Origin: Candidatus Lutibacillus vidarii
GTDB lineage: Bacteria > Actinomycetota > Actinomycetes > Actinomycetales > Dermatophilaceae
Length of the DNA stretch: 64,000 bases
Assembly (NCBI GenBank): GCA_016717165.1
Contig: JADKGA010000002.1
Location: 1,302,001-1,366,000 of the forward strand
Direction: 5' to 3'
How positions within the stretch are numbered: position 1 is the first letter of the stretch; the number at the start of each line of letters is the position of its first letter. This document shows positions 45,848 through 55,880 of the stretch, piece by piece. The position numbers and the translations under genes are program-made. The notes beneath the pieces are model-generated. The model was not told the origin of the DNA. It did not search any database and worked only from the letters and a program-made list of their open reading frames with translations.

Positions 45848-48136
45848 TCAGTCGGGCCGCGGCGTGCCGGTGCGGTAGACGGCGAAGACGCCGTCGACGG
45901 TGGTGATCGAGTTGATGATGTGGTCGAGGTGGGTCGGGTCGCCCATCTCGAAGGTGAAGTGCAGGTTCGCCACCCTGTGCCGGGTCGTGGTGACCGACGC
46001 TGACAGGATGTTCACCTGGTGGTCGGACAGCTCACGGGTGACATCGCTGAGCAGTCGGTTCCGATCGATCGCGTCGACCTGGAGCTGAACAAGGAAGACC
46101 GAGGTCGCCGTGGGCGCCCACGCAACGTCGATGAGCCGCTCACTGTCGGAACGCAGCGCTGTCGCGTTCGTGCAGTCGGTCCGGTGGACCGAGACGCCGT
46201 TTCCGCGGGTGACGAAGCCGAGGATGTCGTCGCCGGGCACGGGGGTGCAGCATCGGGCGACCTTGACCCAGACGTCGTCGGTGCCGACGACGACCACGCC
46301 CGGATCGCTCCGCAGCCGCCGGGTGACCGCCCGGGTGGGCGAGGTGGTCTCAGCGAGGTCCTCGCTGGTGCCGTCCTCGCCGCCAAGGGAGTCCATCAGC
46401 CGGCGGATGACGTGCTGGGCCGAGACATGCCCCTCTCCGACCGCTGCATAGAGCGAGGAGATATCGGCATACCGAAGGTCGCTGGCCACCCCGGTGAGTG
46501 ACTCGGCCGTCATGAGCCGCTGCAGCGGCAACCCCTGCTTGCGCATCGCCTTGGCGATCTGGTCCCGCCCGTTCTCCAGCGCCTCCTCACGGCGCGAACG
46601 GGAGAACCAATGCCGGATCTTGTTCTTCGCGCGAGGGCTGGTGACGAAGGTGAGCCAGTCACGCGACGGGCCCGCGCCATCTGCCTTCGAGGTGAGCACC
46701 TCGACGACGTCACCGTTCTCGAGCTTGGACTCCAACGGGACCAGACGGCCGTTGAGCCGGGCACCGATGCACCGGTGGCCGACCTCGGTGTGGACGGCGT
46801 ACGCGAAGTCCACCGGCGTCGCTCCCGAGGGCAACGCGATGACCTGCCCCTTCGGGGTGAAGACGTAGACCTCCTTGGCGTTGATCTGGAACCGGAGCGA
46901 GTCAAGGAACTCGCCGGGGTCCTCGGTCTCCTGCTGCCACTCGAGCAGCTGGCGCAGCCAGGTCAAGTCGCTGGTCTGGTCGGCATCCTTCTTGGCGCCG
47001 CCCTTGGTGCCGTCCTCCTTGTACTTCCAGTGCGCGGCGACGCCATACTCGGCACGGCGGTGCATGTCGAAGGTGCGGATCTGGATCTCCACGGCCTTAC
47101 CGCCCGGCCCGATGACCGTCGTGTGCAGCGACTGGTACATGTTGAACTTGGGCATGGCGATGTAGTCCTTGAACCGCCCCGGCACCGGCCGCCACCGGGC
47201 GTGCAGCGCGCCGAGCGAGGCGTAGCAGTCCCGGACCGACTCCACGAGCACACGCACGGCGAGGAGGTCGTAGATCTCCTCGAAGTCCCGGCCCCGTCCG
47301 ACCATCTTCTGGTAGACGGAGTAGTAGTGCTTGGGCCGCCCGGTCACCGTCGCGGTGATCCGCGCCTCCTTGAGATCGGCAGACACCTGGGCCTTGACCT
47401 GGGCGAGGTACTCCTCACGGGCCGGGGCCCGGTCGGCGACCATCCGGACGATCTCGTCATACATCTGCGGGTGCAGAGCCGCGAAGGAGAGGTCCTCGAG
47501 CTCCCACTTGATCGTGTTCATGCCGAGCCGGTGGGCCAGCGGCGCGTAGATATCGAGGGTCTCGCGCGCCTTGCGGCTGGCCGACTCGCTCGGCACGTGC
47601 CGCCACGTGCGGGCGTTGTGGAGCCGGTCCGCCAGCTTGATGACGAGGACCCGGATGTCCCGGGCCATGGCGACGACCATTTTGCGGACCGTCTCGGCCT
47701 GAGCAGCCTCGCCATAGGTCATCTTGTCGAGCTTGGTCACTCCGTCGACCAGGTCAGCAATCTCGTTGCCGAACTCGCGGCGCATCTGGTCCAGGCTGTA
47801 GGAGGTGTCCTCCACGGTGTCGTGGAGCAACGCCGCGGCCAGGGTGGTCGGGGTCATCCCGAGCTCGGCGAGGATGAACGCGACAGCGACCGGGTGGGTG
47901 ATGTAGGCGTCACCGCTCTTGCGGTACTGACCCTCGTGGGCCCGCTCCGCGACAGAGTAGGCCCGCTCGATGACGGCCGTGTCGGCCTTGGGATGGGTGC
48001 TGCGGACCGTGTGGAGCAGCGGCTCGAGCTGGGGATGGCCGAGCGACTTCGGTCCGCCGAAGCGGGCCAGCCGGCGCAGCATGCGCGCCTGGGTGCCCGA
48101 TGAGGGCACCGGCTCGACGCGCACTTCCTCCGCCAT
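45848..48136 (-). CDS. rel: Bifunctional (p)ppGpp synthetase/hydrolase Rel
   Basis: 762 residues. An HD hydrolase domain (about 70-190; [36 protein letters not shown]), the synthetase domain (about 220-345; [23 protein letters not shown]), TGS ([23 protein letters not shown]) and a C-terminal ACT domain ([16 protein letters not shown]) are all present. Both catalytic sites look intact, so it makes and degrades the stringent-response alarmones. In most actinobacteria apt lies between secF and rel; here only 102 bases separate them. Confidence 0.95.
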   Translation of the reverse strand: MAEEVRVEPVPSSGTQARMLRRLARFGGPKSLGHPQLEPLLHTVRSTHPKADTAVIERAYSVAERAHEGQYRKSGDAYITHPVAVAFILAELGMTPTTLAAALLHDTVEDTSYSLDQMRREFGNEIADLVDGVTKLDKMTYGEAAQAETVRKMVVAMARDIRVLVIKLADRLHNARTWRHVPSESASRKARETLDIYAPLAHRLGMNTIKWELEDLSFAALHPQMYDEIVRMVADRAPAREEYLAQVKAQVSADLKEARITATVTGRPKHYYSVYQKMVGRGRDFEEIYDLLAVRVLVESVRDCYASLGALHARWRPVPGRFKDYIAMPKFNMYQSLHTTVIGPGGKAVEIQIRTFDMHRRAEYGVAAHWKYKEDGTKGGAKKDADQTSDLTWLRQLLEWQQETEDPGEFLDSLRFQINAKEVYVFTPKGQVIALPSGATPVDFAYAVHTEVGHRCIGARLNGRLVPLESKLENGDVVEVLTSKADGAGPSRDWLTFVTSPRAKNKIRHWFSRSRREEALENGRDQIAKAMRKQGLPLQRLMTAESLTGVASDLRYADISSLYAAVGEGHVSAQHVIRRLMDSLGGEDGTSEDLAETTSPTRAVTRRLRSDPGVVVVGTDDVWVKVARCCTPVPGDDILGFVTRGNGVSVHRTDCTNATALRSDSERLIDVAWAPTATSVFLVQLQVDAIDRNRLLSDVTRELSDHQVNILSASVTTTRHRVANLHFTFEMGDPTHLDHIINSITTVDGVFAVYRTGTPRPD

Positions 48137-48238
48137 GACGGAAGTGTAGTTGCCCGCGGGGACACCCTTCGACCTCCGGGCCCCAGGCCACCTTCCGTCG
48201 GCCGCGTGGCCGGCGGGCTGACCTTCGGGTCTGCGCGG

Positions 48239-49375
48239 TCAGCGCCTGGAACGCGGCGGTCGTTTGGGCTGGTTCCTTGGCCCGGTGCTCGCGTACTTGT
48301 GCAGCGGGCGCCCAACAGGACCGACCCCCGCCACCGAGCGGAGCTCGTCGTTGGGCAGCAGCTGGTCCACGGGGGCCTCGGCCGGTGCCGCGGCGGCCGT
48401 CTTGGCAGCGGTGGCCTCCACCCTGCGGGCGTGCTTGGCCAGGTCGGCAACAGCCGGTTCGTTGCGCCGCAGCCAGACCAGCAGCGGCGTCGCGACGAAG
48501 ATCGACGAGTAGGCACCGACCGCGATTCCGACGAAGAGCGCCAACGACAGGTCGACGAGCGTGCCGGGCCCGATCTTGGAGATGCCGACGACAAGGATGG
48601 CGAGGATCGGGAGCAGTGCGACGACCGTGGTGTTGATCGACCGGACGAGGGTCTGGTTGACGGCGAGGTTCGCCGCGGCGGCATACGACATCCGGCGGCT
48701 CCCGAAGGCGTCCGCGGTGTTCTCCCGAACCTTGTCGAAGACGACGACGGTGTCGTAGAGCGAGTAGCCGAGGATCGTGAGGAATCCGATCATCGACGCG
48801 GGGGTGATCTCGAAGTCGGCGAGGGCGTAGATGCCCACGGTGATGACCATGTCGTGGGCGAGGGCGACCAGCCCGGCCACGGCCATCTTCCACGTCCGGA
48901 AGTACACCGCCATGAACAGCCCGACCAGGACGAGGAAGGCGATCAGCCCCTGGAGGGCCTTGGCACTGACCGAGGCGCCCCAGGACGGACCGATCAATGA
49001 GGCGCTGACCTTGGTGACGTCGACCCCGAAGGCCTTCGCCAAGGCGGTCTTGACGCCCTCGTTCTTCTCGCCCGCCGCCACCGTCTGGACCCGGACGCTG
49101 TCACCGACGACCGAGGACTCCACGAGACCGTCGATGCCAGCACCGGAGACGGCGGCTTTCGCCTTCGCCTCGTAGTCGGTGGTGACGGCGTTGCTGATCC
49201 GGTACTCGGAGCCGCCCTCGAACTCGATGCCGAAGTTCAGCCCGTGCCACACGATGCCGAGGGTGGCCAGCGCGAGGAGGAGCGCTGAGATCGAGTACCA
49301 GGTCTTCTGCCGGCCGATGAAGTCGATCGAGCGCTTGCCGGTGTACAGGTCGTTGCCGAACTGGGCGATATTCAT
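48239..49375 (-). CDS. secF: Protein translocase subunit SecF
   Basis: 378 residues. N terminus with LYTGKRSIDFIGRQKTWY, first membrane helix, then the periplasmic P1 region starting GLNFGIEFEGGSEYRI (the conserved FEGG), and five further helices containing ALAHDMVITVGIYAL, SMIGFLTILGYSLYDTVVVFDKVREN and VNQTLVRSINTT. It uses the proton gradient with SecD to pull exported proteins outwards. The C-terminal tail is Ala/Lys/Pro rich. ATG 49375 overlaps secD's stop (ATGA). Confidence 0.94.
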   Translation of the reverse strand: MNIAQFGNDLYTGKRSIDFIGRQKTWYSISALLLALATLGIVWHGLNFGIEFEGGSEYRISNAVTTDYEAKAKAAVSGAGIDGLVESSVVGDSVRVQTVAAGEKNEGVKTALAKAFGVDVTKVSASLIGPSWGASVSAKALQGLIAFLVLVGLFMAVYFRTWKMAVAGLVALAHDMVITVGIYALADFEITPASMIGFLTILGYSLYDTVVVFDKVRENTADAFGSRRMSYAAAANLAVNQTLVRSINTTVVALLPILAILVVGISKIGPGTLVDLSLALFVGIAVGAYSSIFVATPLLVWLRRNEPAVADLAKHARRVEATAAKTAAAAPAEAPVDQLLPNDELRSVAGVGPVGRPLHKYASTGPRNQPKRPPRSRR

Positions 49376-51144
49376 GCCTTGGCTCCTGCGTCGACGAAGC
49401 GACCTGCACCGACATACCGGGTGGTCTTGGCACCCAACCGGTCCGGGCTCAGACCCGACCACGGATGACCACCACCGAAGAAGGTCGTGTGGGCGAGGAT
49501 CCCCATGATCGGGTGGGTGAAGAGGAAGACTATGAGCAGGTCGATCAGGGTCGTCACGCCGAGGGTGAAGGCGAACCCGCGCACATTGCTGGCCGCGAGG
49601 ATGTACAGCACAACGGCGGCGAGCAGGTTGACCAGGTCCGCGGCGATGATGGTGCGCCGAGCCCGAGCCCAGCCGGCCTCGACGGCGGCGGCGAGGGTGC
49701 GGCCCTCGCGCACCTCGTCGCGGATCCGCTCGAAGTAGACGATGAACGAGTCCGCCGTGACCCCGATCGACACGATGACACCGGTGACACCGGCAAGGGT
49801 GAGCCGGAAGTTCGCCGCCCAGCCCAGCCAGGTCAAGGTGAGATAGGTGAGCAGCGCGGCGGCGACGAGCGAGACCACCGTGACCAGGCCGAGCAGGCGG
49901 TACTGGACCAGCGAGTAGCCGACGACGAGCAGCAGCCCGATAAGGCCGGCGAGCAGCCCCAGCTTGAGCTGCTCGCTGCCCAGGGTCGGGCTGATGTCGT
50001 TCTCGGTCTGCAGGCTGAAGGACATCGGGAGCGCACCGAACTGGAGCTGCTTGGCCAGCGACCGTGCCGACTCGATGGTGAAGTTGCCGCTGATCTCGGC
50101 CTGACCGGTGAGGATCGCCGCATTGGTTGTCGGAGCCGAGATGACCTTGCGGTCCAAGACGATGGCGAACCGGTTGAGGTTCCCCTGCAGCCCGTAGAGC
50201 CGGGTGGTGACAGCACCGAACTTCTTCGCGCCGTCGGAGGTGAAGTTGAGGTTGACCACGACGATATTCGTCGTCTGGCCGTTCTGCTGACGGTACCCGG
50301 CCACCGCCGAGGAGATATCGGTGCCGTCGACCTCCACCGGGCCGAGGAGGTACTTCTCGTTGAGGTCGTCGCTGCAGGTGATGAGCGGCTTGGCCGGGTC
50401 GTCGACCAGCTCTGAGGTCTGGAACTTCGTGCAGTCCACAGCGGTGTACTCGGCCTGGAGCGCCGGGGTCACCCAGGCGAGGTCGCTCGCGCTGGTGGGC
50501 GTGGCCGTGGGGGTCGCGGTGCCGGACCCCGTGGAGGTGCTCGAGGCGGTGGCGGTGGGTGCCGGTGTGGTCGTGTCGGCGCGCAGGGCCGGGGGAACCA
50601 GTGCGGGGCTGCCGGTGAGGGTGTTGCCCGGCGCGGGGGTGAAGGCCGGTGCCGGGGTCGTCGTCGTGACGCTGGGGGTCCCTGAGGATGTGCCCGTCGC
50701 CGTTCCGGTGGCAGTTGGCGTGGAGGTGGGGGTGAGCCGTCCGGCTGCCGCCTCGAGAACGGCCCGGAAGCGCAGCTGGGACGGCTTTCGGATTGCCTGG
50801 AGCTGCTCGGCGGTCGGTTGCCCAGGGATCGAGACGACGATATTGCGACCACCCTGGGTGGTCACCGTCGCCTCGGCCACGCCATTGGCATTGACACGCT
50901 GCTGGATGATGTCACGCGCCTGGTCGAGCTGGCCCTGGTTGACGGTCACGCTGGAGTCCGACAGCACCGGCTCGAGCACCATCTCCGTGCCGCCCTCAAG
51001 GTCGAGGCCGAGCTTGGGGGTCAGCTGGCCGGTGCCCCAGGTACGTGCCCCGATGACGAGAGCGCCAAGGGCGAGGATGATGGCAACGAAGGACAGCAGG
51101 GCCCGCCGGGGGCCGCGCGTACGCGGGTTCAAAGCCACGGTCAT
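49372..51144 (-). CDS. secD: Protein translocase subunit SecD
   Basis: 590 residues, six membrane helices. P1 begins LGLDLEGGTEMVLEP (D1 motif), and helix four onwards shows GVTGVIVSIGVTADSFIVYFERIRDEVREG (motifs D5/D6). The external domain carries a long Pro/Thr/Ser/Ala-rich low-complexity insert (about residues 138-215; TPTSTPTATGTATGTSSG and similar runs), much longer than in E. coli and typical of actinobacterial SecD. Overlaps yajC (51141-51144) and secF, forming a yajC-secD-secF unit. Confidence 0.94.
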   Translation of the reverse strand: MTVALNPRTRGPRRALLSFVAIILALGALVIGARTWGTGQLTPKLGLDLEGGTEMVLEPVLSDSSVTVNQGQLDQARDIIQQRVNANGVAEATVTTQGGRNIVVSIPGQPTAEQLQAIRKPSQLRFRAVLEAAAGRLTPTSTPTATGTATGTSSGTPSVTTTTPAPAFTPAPGNTLTGSPALVPPALRADTTTPAPTATASSTSTGSGTATPTATPTSASDLAWVTPALQAEYTAVDCTKFQTSELVDDPAKPLITCSDDLNEKYLLGPVEVDGTDISSAVAGYRQQNGQTTNIVVVNLNFTSDGAKKFGAVTTRLYGLQGNLNRFAIVLDRKVISAPTTNAAILTGQAEISGNFTIESARSLAKQLQFGALPMSFSLQTENDISPTLGSEQLKLGLLAGLIGLLLVVGYSLVQYRLLGLVTVVSLVAAALLTYLTLTWLGWAANFRLTLAGVTGVIVSIGVTADSFIVYFERIRDEVREGRTLAAAVEAGWARARRTIIAADLVNLLAAVVLYILAASNVRGFAFTLGVTTLIDLLIVFLFTHPIMGILAHTTFFGGGHPWSGLSPDRLGAKTTRYVGAGRFVDAGAKA

Positions 51145-51440
51145 TCCCCGCTCTGGACCGTGGGGGCATCGGCGACGGGGGCCTTCATCCCGACCGCGCG
51201 GCGGTCGAAGCGCAGCTGCACCCCGGGAGCCACATCGAGGGTGACCGTCGCCGCGTCGAGGGCCGCGATCGTGCCGAACAGGCCCGACGTCGTCACCACC
51301 TGGTCACCGACCTCCAGGGCCGCGTGCAGAGCCGCGACCTCGCGCTGGCGCTTGCGCTGGCCGAAGAACATGAAGCCGACGAGCGCGATGAGGGGGAGGA
51401 ACAGGATGATGCTGCCCAGGCCGCCAGAGCCATTGTCCAT
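51141..51440 (-). CDS. yajC: Preprotein translocase subunit YajC
   Basis: 99 residues, one N-terminal membrane helix (SIILFLPLIALVGFMFFG) followed by RKRQREVAALHAALEVGDQVVTTSGLFGTIAAL, the family signature, and a short cytoplasmic tail. YajC joins SecDF in the holo-translocon. ATG 51440 is chosen as the start directly before the helix. Its stop overlaps the secD start; the 145-base gap to ruvB should hold the operon promoter. Confidence 0.92.
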   Translation of the reverse strand: MDNGSGGLGSIILFLPLIALVGFMFFGQRKRQREVAALHAALEVGDQVVTTSGLFGTIAALDAATVTLDVAPGVQLRFDRRAVGMKAPVADAPTVQSGE

Positions 51441-51585
51441 CGGTGCTGAGTTCCTTCGTGACGGGGACGGAGGCCACGTGTCGGGCCGCCAGGCATGCGG
51501 GCAACGAACCTGCACACCGGCATACCCGACCGAGTCTAGGTGAGCATCCCAAGGCGCACCAAAGAATGACCCGGCGAGCCGCGAC

Positions 51586-52698
51586 CTATCCGCGGAAGGT
51601 GTCGGTGTCCAGCGGCAGCGGCTCGGCCTGGAGGACTCCGGCCGGGGGCGTCAGCCCCAGGTGACGCCAGGCCGAGGCCGTGGCGCTGCGCCCCCGTGGC
51701 GTCCGGACGATGAGGCCCTCGCGGACGAGGAAGGGCTCGGCCACCGTCTCCACGGTGTCGCCCTCCTCCCCCACCGCGACGGCGAGGGTGGCCAGCCCCA
51801 CCGGACCCCCACCGAAGCGACGGCACAGCGCGTCGAGGACAGCTCGGTCCAGCCGGTCCAGGCCCATGGAGTCGACGTCGAAAAGGGCCAGGCCAGTGCG
51901 CGCGGCGTCCAGGTCGACCAGATGGTCACCGTGGACCTGGGCCCAGTCCCGGACCCGGCGGAGCAGCCGGTTGGCGATCCGAGGTGTGCCCCGGGACCGG
52001 GACGCGATCTCGGTGATCCCGGCGTCATCGGCCTCGATGCCCAGCAGGGCGGCGGAGCGGCGCAGGATCGTCACCAGGTCGGCGGTGTCGTAGAACTCGA
52101 GATGTCCGGTGAAACCGAAGCGGTCCCTCAGCGGCGCCGGCAGCAGGCCAGACCGCGTCGTCGCCCCGACGACGGTGAACCGCGGCAGCTCCAGTGGTAT
52201 GGCGGTCGCCCCGGGCCCCTTGCCCACGACGATGTCGACGCGGAAGTCCTCCATCGCGAGGTAGAGCATCTCCTCGGCAGCGCGGGACATCCGGTGGATC
52301 TCGTCGAGGAAGAGGACCTCCCCCTCGGCGAGCGAGGACAGGATCGACGCCAGGTCGCCGGCGTGCTGGATCGCCGGGCCGCTGGTCACCCGGATCGGCT
52401 GGCCGAGCTCGGCGGCGACGATCATCGCCAAGGTGGTCTTGCCCAGCCCCGGCGGTCCGCTGAGCAGGACATGGTCCGGTGCGGCGCCACGACGCTTCGC
52501 AGCCTCTAGGACGAGGCCGAGCTGGTCCCGGACCCGAGGCTGGCCGGGGAAGTCCTCCAGCCGACGGGGGCGAAGAGCCGCCTCGACCTGGCGCTCCTGG
52601 TCGGTCCCGCGAGGGTCGACCACCCGCGCCGTCGCGTCATATGACCCGTCCTGTCCCCCGGCCCACTCGGGGTCCTCCCACGGGCGGTTGCCGCTCAC
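51586..52698 (-). CDS. ruvB: Holliday junction branch migration helicase RuvB
   Basis: 370 residues. Walker [10 protein letters not shown] (81-89), Walker B LFLDEIHR near 129, sensor 1 VVGATTRSG and the arginine finger region [14 protein letters not shown]; the C-terminal winged helix follows ([21 protein letters not shown]). The N-terminal 30 residues are acidic and Trp-rich ([11 protein letters not shown]), a usual actinobacterial extension. GTG 52698 overlaps the ruvA stop. It drives branch migration with RuvA and is expected to be SOS-induced from the ruvC promoter. Confidence 0.95.
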   Translation of the reverse strand: MSGNRPWEDPEWAGGQDGSYDATARVVDPRGTDQERQVEAALRPRRLEDFPGQPRVRDQLGLVLEAAKRRGAAPDHVLLSGPPGLGKTTLAMIVAAELGQPIRVTSGPAIQHAGDLASILSSLAEGEVLFLDEIHRMSRAAEEMLYLAMEDFRVDIVVGKGPGATAIPLELPRFTVVGATTRSGLLPAPLRDRFGFTGHLEFYDTADLVTILRRSAALLGIEADDAGITEIASRSRGTPRIANRLLRRVRDWAQVHGDHLVDLDAARTGLALFDVDSMGLDRLDRAVLDALCRRFGGGPVGLATLAVAVGEEGDTVETVAEPFLVREGLIVRTPRGRSATASAWRHLGLTPPAGVLQAEPLPLDTDTFRG

Positions 52699-53291
52699 CG
52701 GCCGAGCACCTGGAGTGCGGCACGCAGCAGAGCTGCGACACCGGCGCCATCGTCGGCCAGGGGTGCGACCCGCTCGACCGCATCGTCGGCCTGCTTGGCG
52801 CTCCACCCGAGCCCAACGAGGGCCTGGCTCACCTGTCCGCGCCAGTCGGGCGCGCCGACCGTCAGTGACGCGCCGGCGGCGACCGGCTGGGTGGTGCCGA
52901 CCTTGTCGCGCAGCTCCAGGACGATCCGCTCGGCCCCCTTGCGGCCGATCCCCGGCACCTTGGTCAGCGCGATGAGGTCACCGCCGGCGATGGCCGCCCG
53001 GAGAGCATCCGGCGTATGCACGGCGAGCATCGCCAGCGCGAGCCGCGGACCGACCCCGGAGACGGTCTGGACCACCTCGAAGAGGTCGCGCTCGGCGTCG
53101 GTGGCGAAGCCGAACAGGGTGAGGGCGTCCTCCCGGACGACCAGGGAGGTGGCCAGCCGGACCTGCTGACCCGGCCGGACCCCGGCCGCCGTGGCCGGGG
53201 TGGTGTGGGCGCGCAGCCCCAGCCCGCCGACCTCGACGACCACGGAGTCCAGCCCGGCATGTCCGACCAGCCCAGTGAGCGAGGCGATCAT
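52695..53291 (-). CDS. ruvA: Holliday junction branch migration complex subunit RuvA
   Basis: 198 residues. OB-fold N terminus ([23 protein letters not shown]), two helix-hairpin-helix motifs ([14 protein letters not shown] and [18 protein letters not shown]) that grip the DNA junction, and a C-terminal domain (about 148-198; [19 protein letters not shown]) that contacts RuvB. Starts at ATG 53291, overlapping the ruvC stop by ATGA; its stop overlaps ruvB. So ruvC-ruvA-ruvB are fully coupled. Confidence 0.95.
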   Translation of the reverse strand: MIASLTGLVGHAGLDSVVVEVGGLGLRAHTTPATAAGVRPGQQVRLATSLVVREDALTLFGFATDAERDLFEVVQTVSGVGPRLALAMLAVHTPDALRAAIAGGDLIALTKVPGIGRKGAERIVLELRDKVGTTQPVAAGASLTVGAPDWRGQVSQALVGLGWSAKQADDAVERVAPLADDGAGVAALLRAALQVLGR

Positions 53292-53797
53292 CTCGCCACC
53301 ACTGCGGCGTCGATCCGGCTCTGGGTCCCGGCGCGCCAGACGTGGCAGATCGCCAGGGCGAGGGCGTCGGCGGCGTCCGCCGGCCGAGGTGGCTGGTCCA
53401 GCCGGAGCAGCCTGGTCACCATCGCCGTCACCTGGGCCTTGTCGGCCCGGCCCGAGCCGGTGACCGCGGCCTTGACCTCGGTCGGGGTGTGCGAGCCCAC
53501 CGGCAGCCCATGGTCGGCGGCGACGAGCATGGCGACGGCGGCCGCCTGCGCCGTTCCCATGACGGTGGCGACATTGACATCGGCGAAGACCCGCTCGACC
53601 GCGATGGCGTCGGGCCGGAAGCGAAGGACCCAGGCGGTCAGGTCGTCGCGCAGGGTCTGCAGCCGCAGTGCCGTTGGCGTCCCCGCCTCGGTCCGGAGCA
53701 CCCCGACGGCCACCATCGTCGGTGGCCGTCCGGGGGTGCCGTCGACGACGCCGATGCCGCACCGGGTCAGCCCGGGGTCGACTCCCAGCACCCGCAC
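53288..53797 (-). CDS. ruvC: Crossover junction endodeoxyribonuclease RuvC
   Basis: 169 residues. Catalytic acidic residues are in [12 protein letters not shown] (Asp7), [11 protein letters not shown] (Glu), and the C-terminal [12 protein letters not shown] (two Asp), matching the RNase H-like active site that cuts Holliday junctions symmetrically. GTG 53797 lies two codons before the first strand. A LexA-type palindrome is centred about 70 bases upstream. yebC, usually adjacent, is separated by a RidA gene on the other strand. Confidence 0.94.
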   Translation of the reverse strand: MRVLGVDPGLTRCGIGVVDGTPGRPPTMVAVGVLRTEAGTPTALRLQTLRDDLTAWVLRFRPDAIAVERVFADVNVATVMGTAQAAAVAMLVAADHGLPVGSHTPTEVKAAVTGSGRADKAQVTAMVTRLLRLDQPPRPADAADALALAICHVWRAGTQSRIDAAVVAR

Positions 53798-53859
53798 AGG
53801 ACCTCTCCGATCGACCGGTGGACTGGACCGCGTGCGTCGGCATACCTGCACCGGCATAC

Positions 53860-53873
53860 CGAACACGTGTTCG
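53860..53873. promoter_or_regulatory. LexA (SOS) box upstream of ruvCAB
   Basis: CGAACACGTGTTCG matches the Gram-positive/actinobacterial LexA consensus CGAAC-N4-GTTCG exactly and is a perfect palindrome (extending to CCGAACACGTGTTCGG, 53859-53874). It lies 62 bases upstream of the ruvC start codon, a normal operator position, and about 95 bases from the divergent RidA start. Expected role: repression of ruvCAB by LexA until DNA damage. ruvCAB is SOS-regulated in many bacteria. Confidence 0.82.
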
Positions 53874-53966
53874 GGAGTCACGTTACCGGGCGAGGTGCGC
53901 GGCGCGACGGCGCGACGCGCCGGGACGGGGACGCGCACTGCCGCCTGGATCGGCGACCATGGAGCC

Positions 53967-54368
53967 ATGACCACGCCCTCCACCGCCCCGCGGCGCCGTG
54001 CCTCGTCCGGGTCGCCCTACGAGGCGACCATCGGGTTCAGTCGCGGGGTCCGCGACGGTGAGCTCGTCCTGGTCTCCGGCACGGCACCGGTATGGCCGGA
54101 CGGGCACGTCGACCCCGACCCGCTCGTCCAGGCCCGACGCTGCTGGGAGATCGTCCTGGCCGCCCTCGCCGACCTCGGTGCCACGGCTGAGGATGTCGTC
54201 CGCACGAGGACCTATCTGGTCACCGCCGCCGCTGCTGAAGCGGCCTCCCAGGCCCACGGTGAGATCTTCTCGGCCATCCGGCCGGCGTCGACGATGGTGC
54301 TCGTCGCGGGCCTGCTCGACCCGCGGTGGGTCATCGAGGTCGAGGCCGATGCGGTCGTCCGCCGCTGA
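53967..54368 (+). CDS. RidA family protein
   Basis: 133 residues of the RidA/YjgF/YER057c fold: [44 protein letters not shown] and [25 protein letters not shown], where the Arg (RTR) and terminal Glu line the pocket. RidA deaminates reactive enamine/imine intermediates made by PLP enzymes. Members of this subgroup keep the arginine needed for that reaction. ATG 53967 has GGAG just upstream. It is inserted, on the opposite strand, between ruvC and yebC. Confidence 0.85.
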   Translation: MTTPSTAPRRRASSGSPYEATIGFSRGVRDGELVLVSGTAPVWPDGHVDPDPLVQARRCWEIVLAALADLGATAEDVVRTRTYLVTAAAAEAASQAHGEIFSAIRPASTMVLVAGLLDPRWVIEVEADAVVRR

Positions 54369-54401
54369 CCCGACTGCCTCCGACGTCAGTCGCGCGCGGG
54401 A

Positions 54402-55169
54402 TCACTCCTCGTCGAGCTGGGCGAGGATCTCGTCACTGATCGCGCCGTTGGCGTAGACATTCTGCACGTCGTCGGAGTCCTCGAGCGCCTCGATGACCCG
54501 CAGCATCCTGCGCGCGCCGTCGATGTCGAGCGGCACCTCCATGCTCGGGATGAACGACGCCTCGGCCGAGTCGTAGTCGATCCCGGCCGCCTGGAGCGCC
54601 TTGCGGACCGAGACGAAGTCGGAGGCCTCCGAGATGATCTCGTACGACTCGTCCAGCTCGTTGACCTCTTCGGCCCCGGACTCGAGCACCACCTCGAGCA
54701 GGTCGTCCTCGGTCAGTGACCGTGCGCCCTGCTGGGCCGGCACCATGACGACACCCTTGCGGGTGAACAGGTAGGACACCGAGCCGGGGTCGGCGAGCGA
54801 GCCACCGTTGCGGGTCAAGGCGGTGCGGACCTCGGCCGCGGCGCGGTTGCGGTTGTCGGTCAGGCACTCGATGAGCACCGCGACCCCGCCAGGGGCATAG
54901 CCCTCGTACATGATCGTCTGCCAGTCGGCTCCGCCGGCCTCGGCACCCGAGCCCCGCTTGACCGCCCGGTCGATATTGTCGTTCGGGACCGACGACTTCT
55001 TGGCCTTGTAGATCGCGTCCCACAGGGTCGGGTTGCCGAGCGGGTCTCCCCCGCCGGTGCGCGCCGCGACCTCGATATTCTTGATGAGCTTGGCAAAGAG
55101 CTTGCCGCGCTTGGCGTCGATCGCAGCCTTCTTGTGCTTCGTGGTTGCCCACTTTGAGTGGCCGCTCAT
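54402..55169 (-). CDS. yebC: YebC/PmpR family protein
   Basis: 255 residues starting [22 protein letters not shown], the unmistakable YebC N terminus, followed by [38 protein letters not shown] and KGVVMVPAQ. YebC proteins help ribosomes through proline stretches or act as regulators. Length is standard. It overlaps the pdxT stop by four bases (55166-55169), so pdxT-yebC form a unit as in M. tuberculosis (Rv2604c-Rv2603c). Confidence 0.94.
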   Translation of the reverse strand: MSGHSKWATTKHKKAAIDAKRGKLFAKLIKNIEVAARTGGGDPLGNPTLWDAIYKAKKSSVPNDNIDRAVKRGSGAEAGGADWQTIMYEGYAPGGVAVLIECLTDNRNRAAAEVRTALTRNGGSLADPGSVSYLFTRKGVVMVPAQQGARSLTEDDLLEVVLESGAEEVNELDESYEIISEASDFVSVRKALQAAGIDYDSAEASFIPSMEVPLDIDGARRMLRVIEALEDSDDVQNVYANGAISDEILAQLDEE

Positions 55170-55777
55170 GACCGCTTCCTCACCATCTCGACGAAGAGGG
55201 CGTGCACGCGGACGTCACCGGTCACCTCGGGGTGGAAGGACGTGGCGAGCACGAAGCCCTGACGAACTGCGACGATCCTACCGTCGGCGCGGCCCCCCGT
55301 GACGCGGGCGAGGACCTCGACGTCGGCGCCGACCTCCTCCACCCAAGGGGCCCGGATGAAGACCGCGCGCACCGGACCACCCACCACGCCGGAGACGTCG
55401 AGGTCGGACTCGAAGGAGTCGACCTGGCGGCCGAACGCGTTGCGCCGCACCGTGATGTCCAGGCCCCCGAGCGTCTGTTGCCCGGAGGCCGGGTCGGTGA
55501 TGCGGTCGGCCAGCAGGATCATCCCGGCGCACGACCCGTAGGCCGGCATACCGGCGCGCAGGGCCGACCGCAGCGGGGCGGACAGGTCGAAGGCGCGGAG
55601 CAGCTTGTCGATCGTTGTCGACTCACCCCCGGGCAGGACGATCCCGTCGATCCGCTCGAGCTCCCCAGGCCGCCGGATCGCGCAGGTCGCGGCGCCGACC
55701 GCCTCGAGCGCGGCTCGGTGCTCGCGAACGTCACCTTGCAGGGCGAGGACTCCGATGGTCGGTCGACGAACGGTCAC
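55166..55777 (-). CDS. pdxT: Pyridoxal 5'-phosphate synthase glutaminase subunit PdxT
   Basis: 203 residues. A class I glutaminase: nucleophile Cys83 in YGSCAGMI, partner His182 and Glu184 in SFHPEVTGD, and [13 protein letters not shown], the typical PdxT loop. It releases ammonia from glutamine for PdxS, together building PLP directly from ribose 5-phosphate and glyceraldehyde 3-phosphate. pdxS usually sits next to it, but here an RCC1 gene on the other strand separates them. Confidence 0.94.
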   Translation of the reverse strand: MTVRRPTIGVLALQGDVREHRAALEAVGAATCAIRRPGELERIDGIVLPGGESTTIDKLLRAFDLSAPLRSALRAGMPAYGSCAGMILLADRITDPASGQQTLGGLDITVRRNAFGRQVDSFESDLDVSGVVGGPVRAVFIRAPWVEEVGADVEVLARVTGGRADGRIVAVRQGFVLATSFHPEVTGDVRVHALFVEMVRKRS

Positions 55778-55880
55778 AGCCGCAAAGGATACGCACGAAC
55801 CGCCCCGCGGCCGGGCCCGCTTGTGCTGAGATGCTGTTGTGCCTCACGGGGAGGCACCACGTGGCCCGATGGGGGATGCC

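Noticed and set aside
49372..51144. Low-complexity insert in SecD as an anomaly
   Set aside because: Pro/Thr/Ser-rich inserts are common in actinobacterial SecD.
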